The position numbers and the translations under genes were made by a program. From contig JACQDX010000092.1 of NCBI GenBank assembly GCA_016200895.1, positions 1 to 64,000 on the forward strand: a stretch of DNA of 64,000 bases, read 5' to 3'. Source of the DNA: Burkholderiales bacterium. Its GTDB lineage: Bacteria > Pseudomonadota > Gammaproteobacteria > Burkholderiales > Burkholderiaceae_D. Shown one piece after another: positions 1-7,525 of the stretch (position 1 is its first letter; the number at the start of each line of letters is the position of its first letter). The notes under the pieces were generated by a model. It was given only the letters and a program-made list of their open reading frames with translations, did no database searches and was not told the origin of the DNA.

Positions 1-109
1 ATGACCATAGCTAATCGGTACCACCCCTTCCCATCCCGAACAGGACCGTGAAACGATTACGCGCCAATGATAGTGCTGCAACCAGTGTGAAAGTAGGTTA
101 TCGTCAGGC
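1..109 (+). rRNA. rrf: 5S ribosomal RNA, 5' end cut by the window edge
   Basis: The sequence from base 1 matches the betaproteobacterial 5S rRNA core: the run TACCACCCCTTCCCATCCCG, the loop GAACAGGACCGTGAAACG and the 3' end GTGTGAAAGTAGGTTATCGT followed by CAGGC. Only a few 5' bases are missing. The 16S and 23S genes should lie just outside the left edge. A strong terminator follows at once. Confidence 0.95.
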
Positions 110-123
110 TTTTATTCCGCATG

Positions 124-154
124 CCCCCGCTTATTTACTTAAGCGGGGGTTTTG
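124..154 (+). terminator. Rho-independent terminator of the rRNA operon
   Basis: A perfect 10-bp stem (CCCCCGCTTA at 124-133 with TAAGCGGGGG at 140-149) closes a 6-nt loop and is followed by TTTTG. It lies 14 bases after the 5S gene and ends the rRNA transcript. Confidence 0.9.
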
Positions 155-224
155 CTTTAAGTGAGAATAGTCGATTTTGTAAGCGGTTTCGCAGATTTTA
201 GCGAGATAAGCTGAGGGAAAAGAC

Positions 225-254
225 TAGACAAGAAGCATAAATATGAAGTATAAT
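225..254 (+). promoter_or_regulatory. Probable sigma-70 promoter of the tRNA pair
   Basis: TAGACA (225-230) and a perfect TATAAT (249-254) are 18 bp apart, 57 bases before tRNA-Val. Just downstream, a perfect 8-bp inverted repeat (TTGATGTG 265-272, CACATCAA 279-286) lies in the leader. No other gene start is nearby, so the two tRNAs probably have their own promoter after the rRNA terminator. Confidence 0.6.
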
Positions 255-310
255 TTTGCTTCTGTTGATGTGGTGACACACATCAAGTTTATCTGACTAG
301 GCAAGAATAT

Positions 311-386
311 GGGTGCTTAGCTCAGTTGGTAGAGCGGCGCCCTTACAAGGCGTAGGTCGGGAGTTCGAGCCTCTCAGCACCCACCA
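311..386 (+). tRNA. tRNA-Val (anticodon TAC)
   Basis: A full cloverleaf of 76 nt including an encoded CCA: acceptor GGGTGCT pairs with AGCACCC, the anticodon loop is CTTACAA, and the T arm has the TTCGAGC loop. The anticodon TAC reads valine GTA/GTG codons. Confidence 0.96.
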
Positions 387-418
387 CAGATAAACAGCAA
401 GAACGGTTAAGTAGTTTC

Positions 419-495
419 GGAGTGGTAGTTCAGTTGGTTAGAATACCGGCCTGTCACGCCGGGGGTCGCGGGTTCGAGCCCCGTCCGCTCCGCCA
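419..495 (+). tRNA. tRNA-Asp (anticodon GTC)
   Basis: A full cloverleaf of 77 nt with encoded CCA: acceptor GGAGTGG pairs with CCGCTCC, the anticodon loop is CTGTCAC and the T loop TTCGAGC. It follows tRNA-Val by 32 bases and is followed by a terminator, so the two are probably co-transcribed. Confidence 0.96.
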
Positions 496-507
496 GTTAT
501 AAAGAAA

Positions 508-535
508 AAAGACAAGTTATGCTTGTCTTTTTTTT
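508..535 (+). terminator. Terminator of the tRNA pair
   Basis: Stem AAAGACAAG (508-516) with CTTGTCTTT (522-530), a 5-nt loop and a following T run, 13 bases after tRNA-Asp. Confidence 0.85.
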
Positions 536-635
536 CGTCCACATTTTCCTGTACTCAAAGCTCTGTAGTCCTTCTGCACTCTAATCTCAGATGCTAAATC
601 CGATCACCAGGCTAAAGAGCAATCTCTCAGTGCGA

Positions 636-666
636 CTCTGTGTCTCTGTGCCTCTGTGTTGAGAGG
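636..666. repeat. CACAGAG-type intergenic repeat, copy 1
   Basis: A stretch built from CTCTGTG units (CTCTGTGTCTCTGTGCCTCT, then GTGTTGAGAGG) lies between the tRNA terminator and rdgC. Related copies lie at 33147-33278 and 42080-42130 in other intergenic gaps. Apart from this repeat and the rdgC terminator, the stretch 536-757 holds nothing I recognise. Confidence 0.6.
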
Positions 667-696
667 TCTTAAAGTACGCAATTAATGCTGCGCATA

Positions 697-733
697 AAAC
701 AAAACCCCCGCCCAATTCCTTGAGCGGGGGTTT
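697..733 (-). terminator. Terminator of rdgC
   Basis: AAACCCCCGC (702-711) pairs with GCGGGGGTTT (724-733); on the minus strand it is followed by TTTTGTTTT. It lies 25 bases downstream of the rdgC stop. Confidence 0.85.
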
Positions 734-757
734 CGACAACAAAGAGGCGTCAGTTCA

Positions 758-1666
758 TCACGCAGCCTGTGCGCTGTCCATCTCACCATCCAGTGCAAAC
801 ACCACATCACTGAGCAAACTGGCTAGTTCAGCAGTCATGAGCACAAAGTCAGCGTCAAAACGTTCTTCTTCGTTACTACCCTTGTCCTTGCTTTCATCAA
901 GCACATCCAGCGGTTTGATGCGCTTGATCGTCAATGTATCGGTCAGGACAAAGCTGACCTTGTCATCCCAGGTCAGGGCCAGCTTGGTGCATTGCTTGCC
1001 GGCGGCAATATGTTTCTGGATATCGTCCGGTTCCAGTGTGTAGCGTACATAGCGTACAGTGGCTTTGTCTTCGGTAGAAGACTTGAGTTCAGTATCCTGG
1101 TCGATAGTGAAGCCTTTGGGAGCTTCATTGCCGGCCAGCCAGCCCGTCATGGCTGCTTGTGGCGAAGTCTTGGTGCGCAAGCCTTCGAGTGGCAGCTTGT
1201 CGCAGCATTTCAGCAAAAGTTTGATAACTTCGTCAGCCTTGGATGGGCTGGAGGCATCAATGACCAGCCAGCGGTTTACCGGATCTATCCACACATTGGT
1301 ATTGCGCTTGACGCCAAAGGCGCGTGGCAGCAATTCTTCAGTAATGCGTTCTTTCAAGTCTTTCATGGCCTTGCGACCAGGTGCGAAGCCTTGTTCTTCT
1401 TCTATTTCCAGTGCGCGTGCCTTGGTCACCTGATTAATGACACTGGAAGGCAGCAATTTCTTTTCTGTTGCCAGCGAGATCAGGAATTGCTGATTCACGC
1501 TATGTACCAGTTGGTCATTATTACGTGGCGACGCCCATCCCTGGCTTTGCATCTCGTTCGAGGCGCATTGCGCAAAGGCGATGCGTGACAATTGGGTATG
1601 TAACTCCTCGGCAGTGATCTTCCAAGGAGTTGTCAGACGAAAAACTTGCAGATTCTTAAACCACAT
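758..1666 (-). CDS. rdgC: Recombination-associated protein RdgC
   Basis: The 302-residue product begins [11 protein letters not shown] and matches RdgC at full length (family about 300 residues). RdgC is a nucleoid-associated, double-stranded-DNA-binding ring protein that restrains RecA activity in other proteobacteria. The sequence shows no signal peptide or membrane segment, consistent with a cytoplasmic DNA-binding protein. The gene stands alone, converges on the tRNA pair, and ends in its own terminator. Function is assigned from family resemblance. Confidence 0.93.
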   Translation of the reverse strand: MWFKNLQVFRLTTPWKITAEELHTQLSRIAFAQCASNEMQSQGWASPRNNDQLVHSVNQQFLISLATEKKLLPSSVINQVTKARALEIEEEQGFAPGRKAMKDLKERITEELLPRAFGVKRNTNVWIDPVNRWLVIDASSPSKADEVIKLLLKCCDKLPLEGLRTKTSPQAAMTGWLAGNEAPKGFTIDQDTELKSSTEDKATVRYVRYTLEPDDIQKHIAAGKQCTKLALTWDDKVSFVLTDTLTIKRIKPLDVLDESKDKGSNEEERFDADFVLMTAELASLLSDVVFALDGEMDSAQAA

Positions 1667-1862
1667 AGCGTATCCAGACGAAGAAAACCTAGCATTCTAC
1701 ACGTCTGCGCTGGGCCACTCACGACCAAAAACATCTCTTTCGCGGCAAGAAGTAGCGCTTCGTCGCTTTCTGGCATACAGGCGGGATCAGCTTTGCAATA
1801 CTTCTTCCATCGCAGCAAAACAAACACCCGAATCTACACTGACAGCACTCAAGGAGATCATC

Positions 1863-2393
1863 ATGTTGAATCAAATCATCAGCAACACACCAATCTATGT
1901 ATGGGCAATTCTGGGCTTCCTGGTATTTCGCGGTATCAAGTCCAGCGTAGACCGCGAATTGAAAGTCAGGACTATCGTTATCATCCCTCTGGTGATGCTG
2001 GCATTGTCGATACAAGGTATCTTGTCTGGTTTCGGTGCGGATCCTGTCGTACTGGTAGCCTGGTTGGCGACGATGACCGTTGGTGCAGCTATCTCCTGGA
2101 GTCTGGTTAGTGACAAGAATGTACGCATTCAGGCAGACAAGGGTACTGTGTTTTACCGTGGCAGCTGGGCACCATTGATCATGATGATGGCTATATTTGT
2201 CATGAAATACATCGTCAATGTGGCTTTGCATGTGAATCCGGCTCTGCACACAAATACGCTGTTTGCTGTCGCCAGCACTGCCTTGTTTGGTTTGTTTAAC
2301 GGTCTCTTCCTTGGCAAAATGCTGCATGTGCTGATCATGTACAAACAAGCATTGTCTGCAAACTCGGTATTTACAAACTCTGCTGCGGCATAA
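1863..2393 (+). CDS. DUF6622-like integral membrane protein
   Basis: The 176-residue product is strongly hydrophobic with about five membrane segments: residues ~8-22, 38-57, 60-80, 103-125 and 135-155. It resembles the DUF6622 group of small membrane proteins of unknown function. The chosen ATG follows AAGGAGATCATC, a strong ribosome binding site; the open frame extends further upstream, but that part antiparallels the rdgC start and lacks a binding site. It is divergent from rdgC. No function can be assigned. Confidence 0.75.
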   Translation: MLNQIISNTPIYVWAILGFLVFRGIKSSVDRELKVRTIVIIPLVMLALSIQGILSGFGADPVVLVAWLATMTVGAAISWSLVSDKNVRIQADKGTVFYRGSWAPLIMMMAIFVMKYIVNVALHVNPALHTNTLFAVASTALFGLFNGLFLGKMLHVLIMYKQALSANSVFTNSAAA

Positions 2394-2463
2394 AACGCGA
2401 TGGAGTGAGAGGATGAGTAGTAATTGGTAACAAGAAGATGCAAGATTCGCTTGCGGCATCTCA

Positions 2464-2500
2464 GACAGGGGCAGGGTGAGACAGTATAATGTCCCCTGTC
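2464..2500 (+). promoter_or_regulatory. Hairpin with embedded TATAAT before argS
   Basis: GACAGGGG (2464-2471) pairs with CCCCTGTC (2493-2500), and a perfect TATAAT (2485-2490) lies in the loop, 53 bases before the argS start. There is no clear -35 box at 17 bp. It may act as the argS promoter or as a terminator of the upstream gene (T-rich tail CTTATTTTATTTATT). Confidence 0.45.
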
Positions 2501-2542
2501 CTTATTTTATTTATTGTCAAAATACAATAAAAATTCTGTGCC

Positions 2543-4255
2543 ATGCTAGCTGAACAAAAACAAGAATTACTGAAATTATTCCAGAACGCGGTTGAACCCC
2601 TGCTGGTGGGTTCCGAACTGAATCCGACTATCTTGCTGGAGCGCCCACGCGACCCTTCCCATGGTGATGCAGCTTGTAATATTGCCATGCAGATCGCCAA
2701 GCCTCTGCGCAAGAATCCGCGTGAACTGGCACAGGCTATTGTTGCAGCAGTCGAGGCACAAGATCATCCGCTGGTTGCCAGTGTAGAAATCGCTGGCCCA
2801 GGCTTTATTAATATCCGCCTTACTGCGGCTGCCAAGCAGTCAGTAGTCAGCAATATCTTGCAAAAGGGTGCTGAATTTGGCAAAAGCCAGCGCGGAGCTG
2901 GTGAAAAAGTGGTGGTGGAATTTGTTTCTGCCAACCCTACCGGCCCGCTGCACGTAGGCCATGGCCGCCAGGGTGCATTGGGTGATGCCTTGTCTGCCCT
3001 GCTGGACGCACAAGGCTATGACGTCAGCCGTGAGTTTTACTATAACGACGCTGGCGTACAGATCAACAACCTGGCTTTGTCGGTACAAGCCCGCGCCAAG
3101 GGTTTTGCGCCTGGCGATGCAAACTGGCCAGAGTCTGCCTACAACGGCGACTATATCGCCGACATTGCAAAAGACTTTTTAAGCAAGCAAACAGTCTCTG
3201 CTGGTGATTGCCCGCCAGTGACGGCCAGTGGCGATGTTGAAGACATAGCCTCTATACGTCAATTCAGCGTGACTTACCTGCGCCGCGAGCAAGATGCAGA
3301 CTTGCTGGCCTTTGGCGTCAAATTCAATAATTACTATCTTGAAACTTCGCTCTACAAAGATAACAAGGTAGAGACTACTGTCGCCGCGCTAAAGGCTGCG
3401 GGCAAGACCTATGAGCAAGATGGCGCCCTCTGGCTACGTACTACCGACTATGGCGACGACAAAGACCGCGTCATGAAAAAGTCGGATGGTACTTATACGT
3501 ACTTCGTCCCCGACGTGGCTTACCACGTCACCAAGTGGGAGCGTGGTTACCGCAAGGCCATCAATATTCAGGGCAGTGATCATCATGGCACCATTGCCCG
3601 TGTGCGTGGCGGCTTGCAGGCGCTGAATGTTGGCATACCACAAGGTTATCCTGACTACATCCTGCACAAGATGGTTACCGTCATGAAGGATGGTGCTGAA
3701 GTCAAAATCTCCAAACGTGCCGGTTCTTATGTCACCGTACGTGACTTGATCGAATGGTCGGGTGGCGGCGAAGAGCAACGTGGCCGTGATGCCGTGCGCT
3801 TTTTCCTGATTTCCCGCAAGGCAGATACAGAGTTCGTGTTTGATGTGGATGTCGCCTTGGCACGCTCTGAGCAAAATCCGGTGTTCTACGTGCAATATGC
3901 CCATGCACGGATTTGCCGCATGTTGGAACAATTCTCCACTGACGAAACGGCCTATGTTTTACTGACCACAGCTGATTTATCACCACTGACAGCGCCAAGT
4001 GAAGCCAGTTTGCTGACCAAGCTGGCGGAATATCCTGAAGTGCTGGAAAAGGCACTCGACGAACTCGGCCCGCATCAAGTGGCGTTTTACTTGCGTGAAC
4101 TGGCTGGCGAATTGCATAGTTATTATTTTGCTGAAAAAGTCCTGGTTGAAGATGAAGCAATCAAACTGGCCAGGCTGGCACTGGTGCTGGCAACCCGTCA
4201 GGTCTTGCGCAATGGCCTGGCGCTGATCGGTGTTTCTGCACCAACACAAATGTAA
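2543..4255 (+). CDS. argS: Arginine--tRNA ligase
   Basis: The 570-residue product is a class I aminoacyl-tRNA synthetase that charges tRNA-Arg in the cytoplasm. It has an N-terminal Arg-tRNA synthetase domain (about 1-95), the HIGH signature as [14 protein letters not shown] near residues 132-145, a KMSKS-like KISKRAG near residue 390, and a C-terminal DALR anticodon-binding domain ([12 protein letters not shown] onward). Length is normal. It heads a run argS-SPOR-dsbA that is common in Burkholderiales. The ATG is preceded by a weak binding site, which leaves some doubt about the exact start. Confidence 0.97.
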   Translation: MLAEQKQELLKLFQNAVEPLLVGSELNPTILLERPRDPSHGDAACNIAMQIAKPLRKNPRELAQAIVAAVEAQDHPLVASVEIAGPGFINIRLTAAAKQSVVSNILQKGAEFGKSQRGAGEKVVVEFVSANPTGPLHVGHGRQGALGDALSALLDAQGYDVSREFYYNDAGVQINNLALSVQARAKGFAPGDANWPESAYNGDYIADIAKDFLSKQTVSAGDCPPVTASGDVEDIASIRQFSVTYLRREQDADLLAFGVKFNNYYLETSLYKDNKVETTVAALKAAGKTYEQDGALWLRTTDYGDDKDRVMKKSDGTYTYFVPDVAYHVTKWERGYRKAINIQGSDHHGTIARVRGGLQALNVGIPQGYPDYILHKMVTVMKDGAEVKISKRAGSYVTVRDLIEWSGGGEEQRGRDAVRFFLISRKADTEFVFDVDVALARSEQNPVFYVQYAHARICRMLEQFSTDETAYVLLTTADLSPLTAPSEASLLTKLAEYPEVLEKALDELGPHQVAFYLRELAGELHSYYFAEKVLVEDEAIKLARLALVLATRQVLRNGLALIGVSAPTQM

Positions 4256-4296
4256 ATGTATTGCCTCATCTAGCTAACGAAACTCGTCGGAGACGC

Positions 4297-4932
4297 ATGA
4301 AAGCTCAACAAAACGCCCCAAAACAAAAGAATAGCCAGCGCGGCAGTACCCTGACTGGCATCATCATCGGCCTGGTAGTGGGTCTGGCTATTGCAGTGGG
4401 CGTGGCCATGGTGATTACCAAATCATCGACGCCATTCACCAATAAAAATGGCAAATCGGATAAGGCCGATGTACCGCTGACGCAGTTGCAGGACCCCAAC
4501 AAGCCTCTGTATGGCAATAAGGATGCTGCCAAGGAGGCCAATAAGGAGCTGACAGCCAGCAAACCGGCAGAGACCGTAGCGCCACCAAAACCTGCCGAAG
4601 TCAAACCACCTGAAAAAACGGCAGCAGAAAAAGCCGCCGAGCGGGCTGAAAGAGCAGAAGCCGCTGCTGCAGCCAAGGCTGACAATACCGACGAAAAATA
4701 TATTTACTTTTTGCAGGTTGGTGCGTTTAAGGAACAGGTGGCAGCAGAAAACAGCCGTGCCAAGCTGGCCCTGATCGGTTTTGAAGCACGTATCGTGGAA
4801 AAAACTTCAGACGCTGGCACCATGTACCATGTGCGCCTGGGCCCGTATGCGCAATTGGAAACAATGAACCGTACTCGCGCCAGATTGTCAGAGAATAGTG
4901 TGGATGTTGCCGTAGTGCGCACAGTCAAATAG
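4297..4932 (+). CDS. SPOR domain membrane-anchored protein
   Basis: The 211-residue product has a short basic cytoplasmic N-terminus, one membrane segment (residues ~19-40, LTGIIIGLVVGLAIAVGVAM), an Ala/Lys/Pro/Glu-rich linker (~75-135) and a C-terminal SPOR domain (~140-211, starting YIYFLQVGAFKEQ). SPOR domains bind denuded septal peptidoglycan, so a FtsN-like role in the cell envelope is likely. I chose the ATG after CGGAGACGC; an upstream TTG start is less likely. It lies 41 bases after argS and 29 before dsbA. Confidence 0.88.
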   Translation: MKAQQNAPKQKNSQRGSTLTGIIIGLVVGLAIAVGVAMVITKSSTPFTNKNGKSDKADVPLTQLQDPNKPLYGNKDAAKEANKELTASKPAETVAPPKPAEVKPPEKTAAEKAAERAERAEAAAAAKADNTDEKYIYFLQVGAFKEQVAAENSRAKLALIGFEARIVEKTSDAGTMYHVRLGPYAQLETMNRTRARLSENSVDVAVVRTVK

Positions 4933-4961
4933 ACTAATAAGCGATCAATAAAGGAACCGTG

Positions 4962-5726
4962 ATGCAATTCTTCAGTCAAATCAAACGCCGCATGTTCATG
5001 CTGGCCGCCTTGTCCCTGGTGACAGCGGTAGCCAATGCCAGCTCTATAGCACCGCAGCCAGGTGTGGAGTATCAAGTGCTGAAACGTCCTCAGCCTGTCG
5101 AAGCCGGTAAAAAAATTGAAGTGATTGAATTTTTTGGCTATTTTTGTCCGCATTGCTATGCGCTGGAGCCTTTGATTGCTGAATGGGTGAAAAAGCAGGG
5201 AGATAATATTTCCTTCAAACGCATCCACGTCAATTTCCATGATTTGGTACCGCAACAAAAACTCTACTTCACCATGGAAGCCATGGGCAAGGCAGATGAA
5301 TACCACATGAAGGCTTTCACCGCTTTCCACGTTGACCATAATCGCCTGCAAACCGATGCTGACATCATGGAATTCGTCAGCAAATCTGGTCTGGACAAGC
5401 AAAAATTTACCGAAATCTATAATTCTATTTTTTTTACCACCAGCAAGCTCAGCCGTGCCACGCAACTGACAAATGCTTACCAGATTGATGGAGTGCCTTC
5501 GATTGCCGTTGATGGCCGTTTCGTCACTTCACCGGTACTGGCAGTGACTGCGTCGACGACGCGTGTGACGGAAGAAATGCAAAACCGTGCAGTCATACAG
5601 GTGCTGGATGCTTTGGTCGCCAAGGTACAAAAAGAGAAAAATGGCGCATCAGCAGTAGCGGCATCAGCCAGTTCAACAAGTGCAAGCGCTTCAGCATCAA
5701 CTAAGGCTGCAAGCAAAAAGAAATAA
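4962..5726 (+). CDS. dsbA: Thiol:disulfide interchange protein DsbA
   Basis: The 254-residue product has a signal peptide (FMLAALSLVTAVANAS, cleavage near residue 25) and the thioredoxin-fold active site FCPHC near residue 62, as in DsbA, which oxidises cysteine pairs in the periplasm. The cis-Pro loop is visible as DGVPSIAVDG. The usual domain ends near residue 225 and is followed by an unusual Ala/Ser-rich tail of about 28 residues ending in KKK. ATG at 4962 follows AAGGAACC; a GTG three bases earlier is possible. A terminator follows. Confidence 0.94.
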   Translation: MQFFSQIKRRMFMLAALSLVTAVANASSIAPQPGVEYQVLKRPQPVEAGKKIEVIEFFGYFCPHCYALEPLIAEWVKKQGDNISFKRIHVNFHDLVPQQKLYFTMEAMGKADEYHMKAFTAFHVDHNRLQTDADIMEFVSKSGLDKQKFTEIYNSIFFTTSKLSRATQLTNAYQIDGVPSIAVDGRFVTSPVLAVTASTTRVTEEMQNRAVIQVLDALVAKVQKEKNGASAVAASASSTSASASASTKAASKKK

Positions 5727-5746
5727 GTGTTAATCTCGGTTTAAGT

Positions 5747-5772
5747 AGTCCGCCATTCCGGCGGACTTTTTC
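5747..5772 (+). terminator. Terminator after dsbA
   Basis: AGTCCGCC (5747-5754) pairs perfectly with GGCGGACT (5760-5767), with a 5-nt loop and a T run. It separates the argS-SPOR-dsbA group from the SDR gene only 11 bases later. Confidence 0.85.
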
Positions 5773-5782
5773 ATTGGACATC

Positions 5783-6565
5783 ATGAAAACAGTCTTTATC
5801 ACTGGCGCATCTTCTGGCATAGGTGCCGCGCTTGCCAGAGCGTATGCTGAGCAAGGCGCTACCCTGGGCTTGCTGGCCCGCCGTCAGGAAGTGCTGGAAG
5901 AACTGCGGCAGAGCTTGCCCAATCCCGGCCAGCATCATATTTATGCCGTGGATGTCACTGACCATGCAGCTTTGAGCAGGGCCGCTAATGATTTCATGTT
6001 GGCCGTCGGGCAAGTCAATATCGTGATTGCAAATGCCGGTATTTCAGTTGGCACGCTCAGTGAATATGCCGGCGATATCAAGGTCTTTGACAGCGTATTG
6101 CAAACCAATCTGATAGCAACGGTGGCGACTTTTTCACCCTTCATCAATGCGATGAAAACCTATGCGCACAATGTTGATTGCCGCCTGGTCGGCATAGGCA
6201 GTGTCGCTGGTATACGCGGCTTGCCGGGTGCGGGTGCATATTGCGCATCCAAGGCTGCGGTCATCAGTTATTGCGAATCGCTGCGGGTAGAATTATGTGA
6301 CAGCGGCATACGTGTAGTGACGATTGCACCGGGCTATATTGATACGCCCATGACCAAGGACAATCCTTACCCCATGCCGTTTTTGATGCCAGTCAAGGCC
6401 TTTTGTGCCTCTGCGTTAGGGGCAATTGATGCCGGCAATACTTACCGCGTCATCCCCTGGCAAATGGGCGTGGTCGCCAAGTTGATGCGCATCTTGCCTA
6501 ACTGGTTGTATGACGCAGTTTTTGCCAGGGCGCGCCGCAAGCCGCGTGCGGCAGACCAGGCATGA
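5783..6565 (+). CDS. Short-chain dehydrogenase/reductase (SDR)
   Basis: The 260-residue product is a classical SDR with a Rossmann fold: cofactor motif TGASSGIG at residues ~7-14, the structural NAG motif (NAGIS) near 84-88, catalytic Ser (GIGSVAG) near 141, and the YCASK active site near residue 154. The substrate is unknown; the C-terminus is hydrophobic and basic, resembling SDRs that act on lipids. Its stop overlaps the next start by four bases (ATGA), so the two are translationally coupled. Confidence 0.88.
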   Translation: MKTVFITGASSGIGAALARAYAEQGATLGLLARRQEVLEELRQSLPNPGQHHIYAVDVTDHAALSRAANDFMLAVGQVNIVIANAGISVGTLSEYAGDIKVFDSVLQTNLIATVATFSPFINAMKTYAHNVDCRLVGIGSVAGIRGLPGAGAYCASKAAVISYCESLRVELCDSGIRVVTIAPGYIDTPMTKDNPYPMPFLMPVKAFCASALGAIDAGNTYRVIPWQMGVVAKLMRILPNWLYDAVFARARRKPRAADQA

Positions 6566-7362
6566 GCATGTTGATTGATGCGCTAGGTACAGTGCATCAG
6601 TCCTATGGGGCCGATACCGGGGTTGAACCTCGCATCGTCAGCCTGGTACCTTCCATCACTGAACTGGTTTGCGAATTGGGCTTGTCAAGCTATCTGGTCG
6701 GTCGCACCGGTTTTTGCATACATCCCAAATCAATGGTGCAGACTATCCCCAAGATAGGTGGCACCAAGGATGTGAATATAGAAAAAATCCGCAAGCTGGC
6801 TCCCACTCATCTGATTGTCAACATCGATGAAAATGAAAAGCCAACAGTAGAGGCGCTGGCTGAGTTCATACCCAATGTAATCGTCACCCATCCGCTGGTA
6901 CCACGCGATAATCTGGCGCTGTATCAATTGTTGGGCGGGATATTTGGCGCGCAAGAACAAGCGCAGGAATTGTGTAGCCAGTTCGAAGTTGCCTATGCCG
7001 CCCTGGACCATACACCAGCCAACACTGAACAAGTCGTATATTGCATCTGGCAAGATCCCTGGATGACTGTCAGTCGCAACACTTACATTGCCGCCATGCT
7101 GGCCCTGATAGGCTGGCAAACCTGGTCGCCGCCAAATAGCATTTTGCGTTATCCCGGTTTCCAGTGGACTGGTGCGCTGCAACATCCTATAGACAGAGTT
7201 TTGTTATCTACCGAGCCTTACCGCTTTACCGAAAGCAATGTGGACGCGCTGGAGAAGCAGCTGGGTGTGCCGGTGCAACTGGTCGATGGAGAAATGCTGT
7301 CATGGTATGGCAGCAGGGCGATTGCCGGTTTGCAATACCTGAAGCTTCTAGCCCAGCAATAA
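6562..7362 (+). CDS. BtuF-like helical-backbone metal-receptor (cobalamin-type binding) protein
   Basis: The 266-residue product begins its domain with RIVSLVPSITELVCELG, the N-terminal signature of BtuF/FecB-type periplasmic binding domains. There is no signal peptide, so it is probably cytoplasmic, like many stand-alone 'cobalamin-binding' members in betaproteobacteria. It overlaps the SDR gene by ATGA. A TonB-dependent receptor follows 163 bases downstream under what looks like its own promoter; no cobalamin riboswitch was seen. Ligand unknown. Confidence 0.75.
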   Translation: MSMLIDALGTVHQSYGADTGVEPRIVSLVPSITELVCELGLSSYLVGRTGFCIHPKSMVQTIPKIGGTKDVNIEKIRKLAPTHLIVNIDENEKPTVEALAEFIPNVIVTHPLVPRDNLALYQLLGGIFGAQEQAQELCSQFEVAYAALDHTPANTEQVVYCIWQDPWMTVSRNTYIAAMLALIGWQTWSPPNSILRYPGFQWTGALQHPIDRVLLSTEPYRFTESNVDALEKQLGVPVQLVDGEMLSWYGSRAIAGLQYLKLLAQQ

Positions 7363-7446
7363 GGTTATGCAATTTTGCGTATCAGCGCCAAATTCGAAAT
7401 ACGTCTATACAAATTCACAAAAATGCCACACTGCATAGCACAATAA

Positions 7447-7476
7447 TTGACACTCTAATATGTGGACAACCATACT
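7447..7476 (+). promoter_or_regulatory. Possible promoter of the TonB-dependent receptor
   Basis: TTGACA (7447-7452) and CATACT (7471-7476) are 18 bp apart, 50 bases before the receptor start. The -35 is perfect, the -10 matches 4 of 6. No Fur box or riboswitch was recognised in the gap. Confidence 0.45.
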
Positions 7477-7525
7477 TCTGGGCATACCAGTTAAGGTTTT
7501 CTATATATTTTTGGAGAAGTCTGTT

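Noticed and set aside
5638-5726. Frameshift or fusion at the Ala/Ser-rich tail of DsbA
   Set aside because: The frame is continuous to a normal stop followed by a terminator; low-complexity tails occur in betaproteobacterial DsbA proteins.
7363-7525. Cobalamin riboswitch before the TonB-dependent receptor
   Set aside because: The BtuF-like neighbour made this plausible, but the 163-base gap is too short for the usual aptamer and shows no B12-box.
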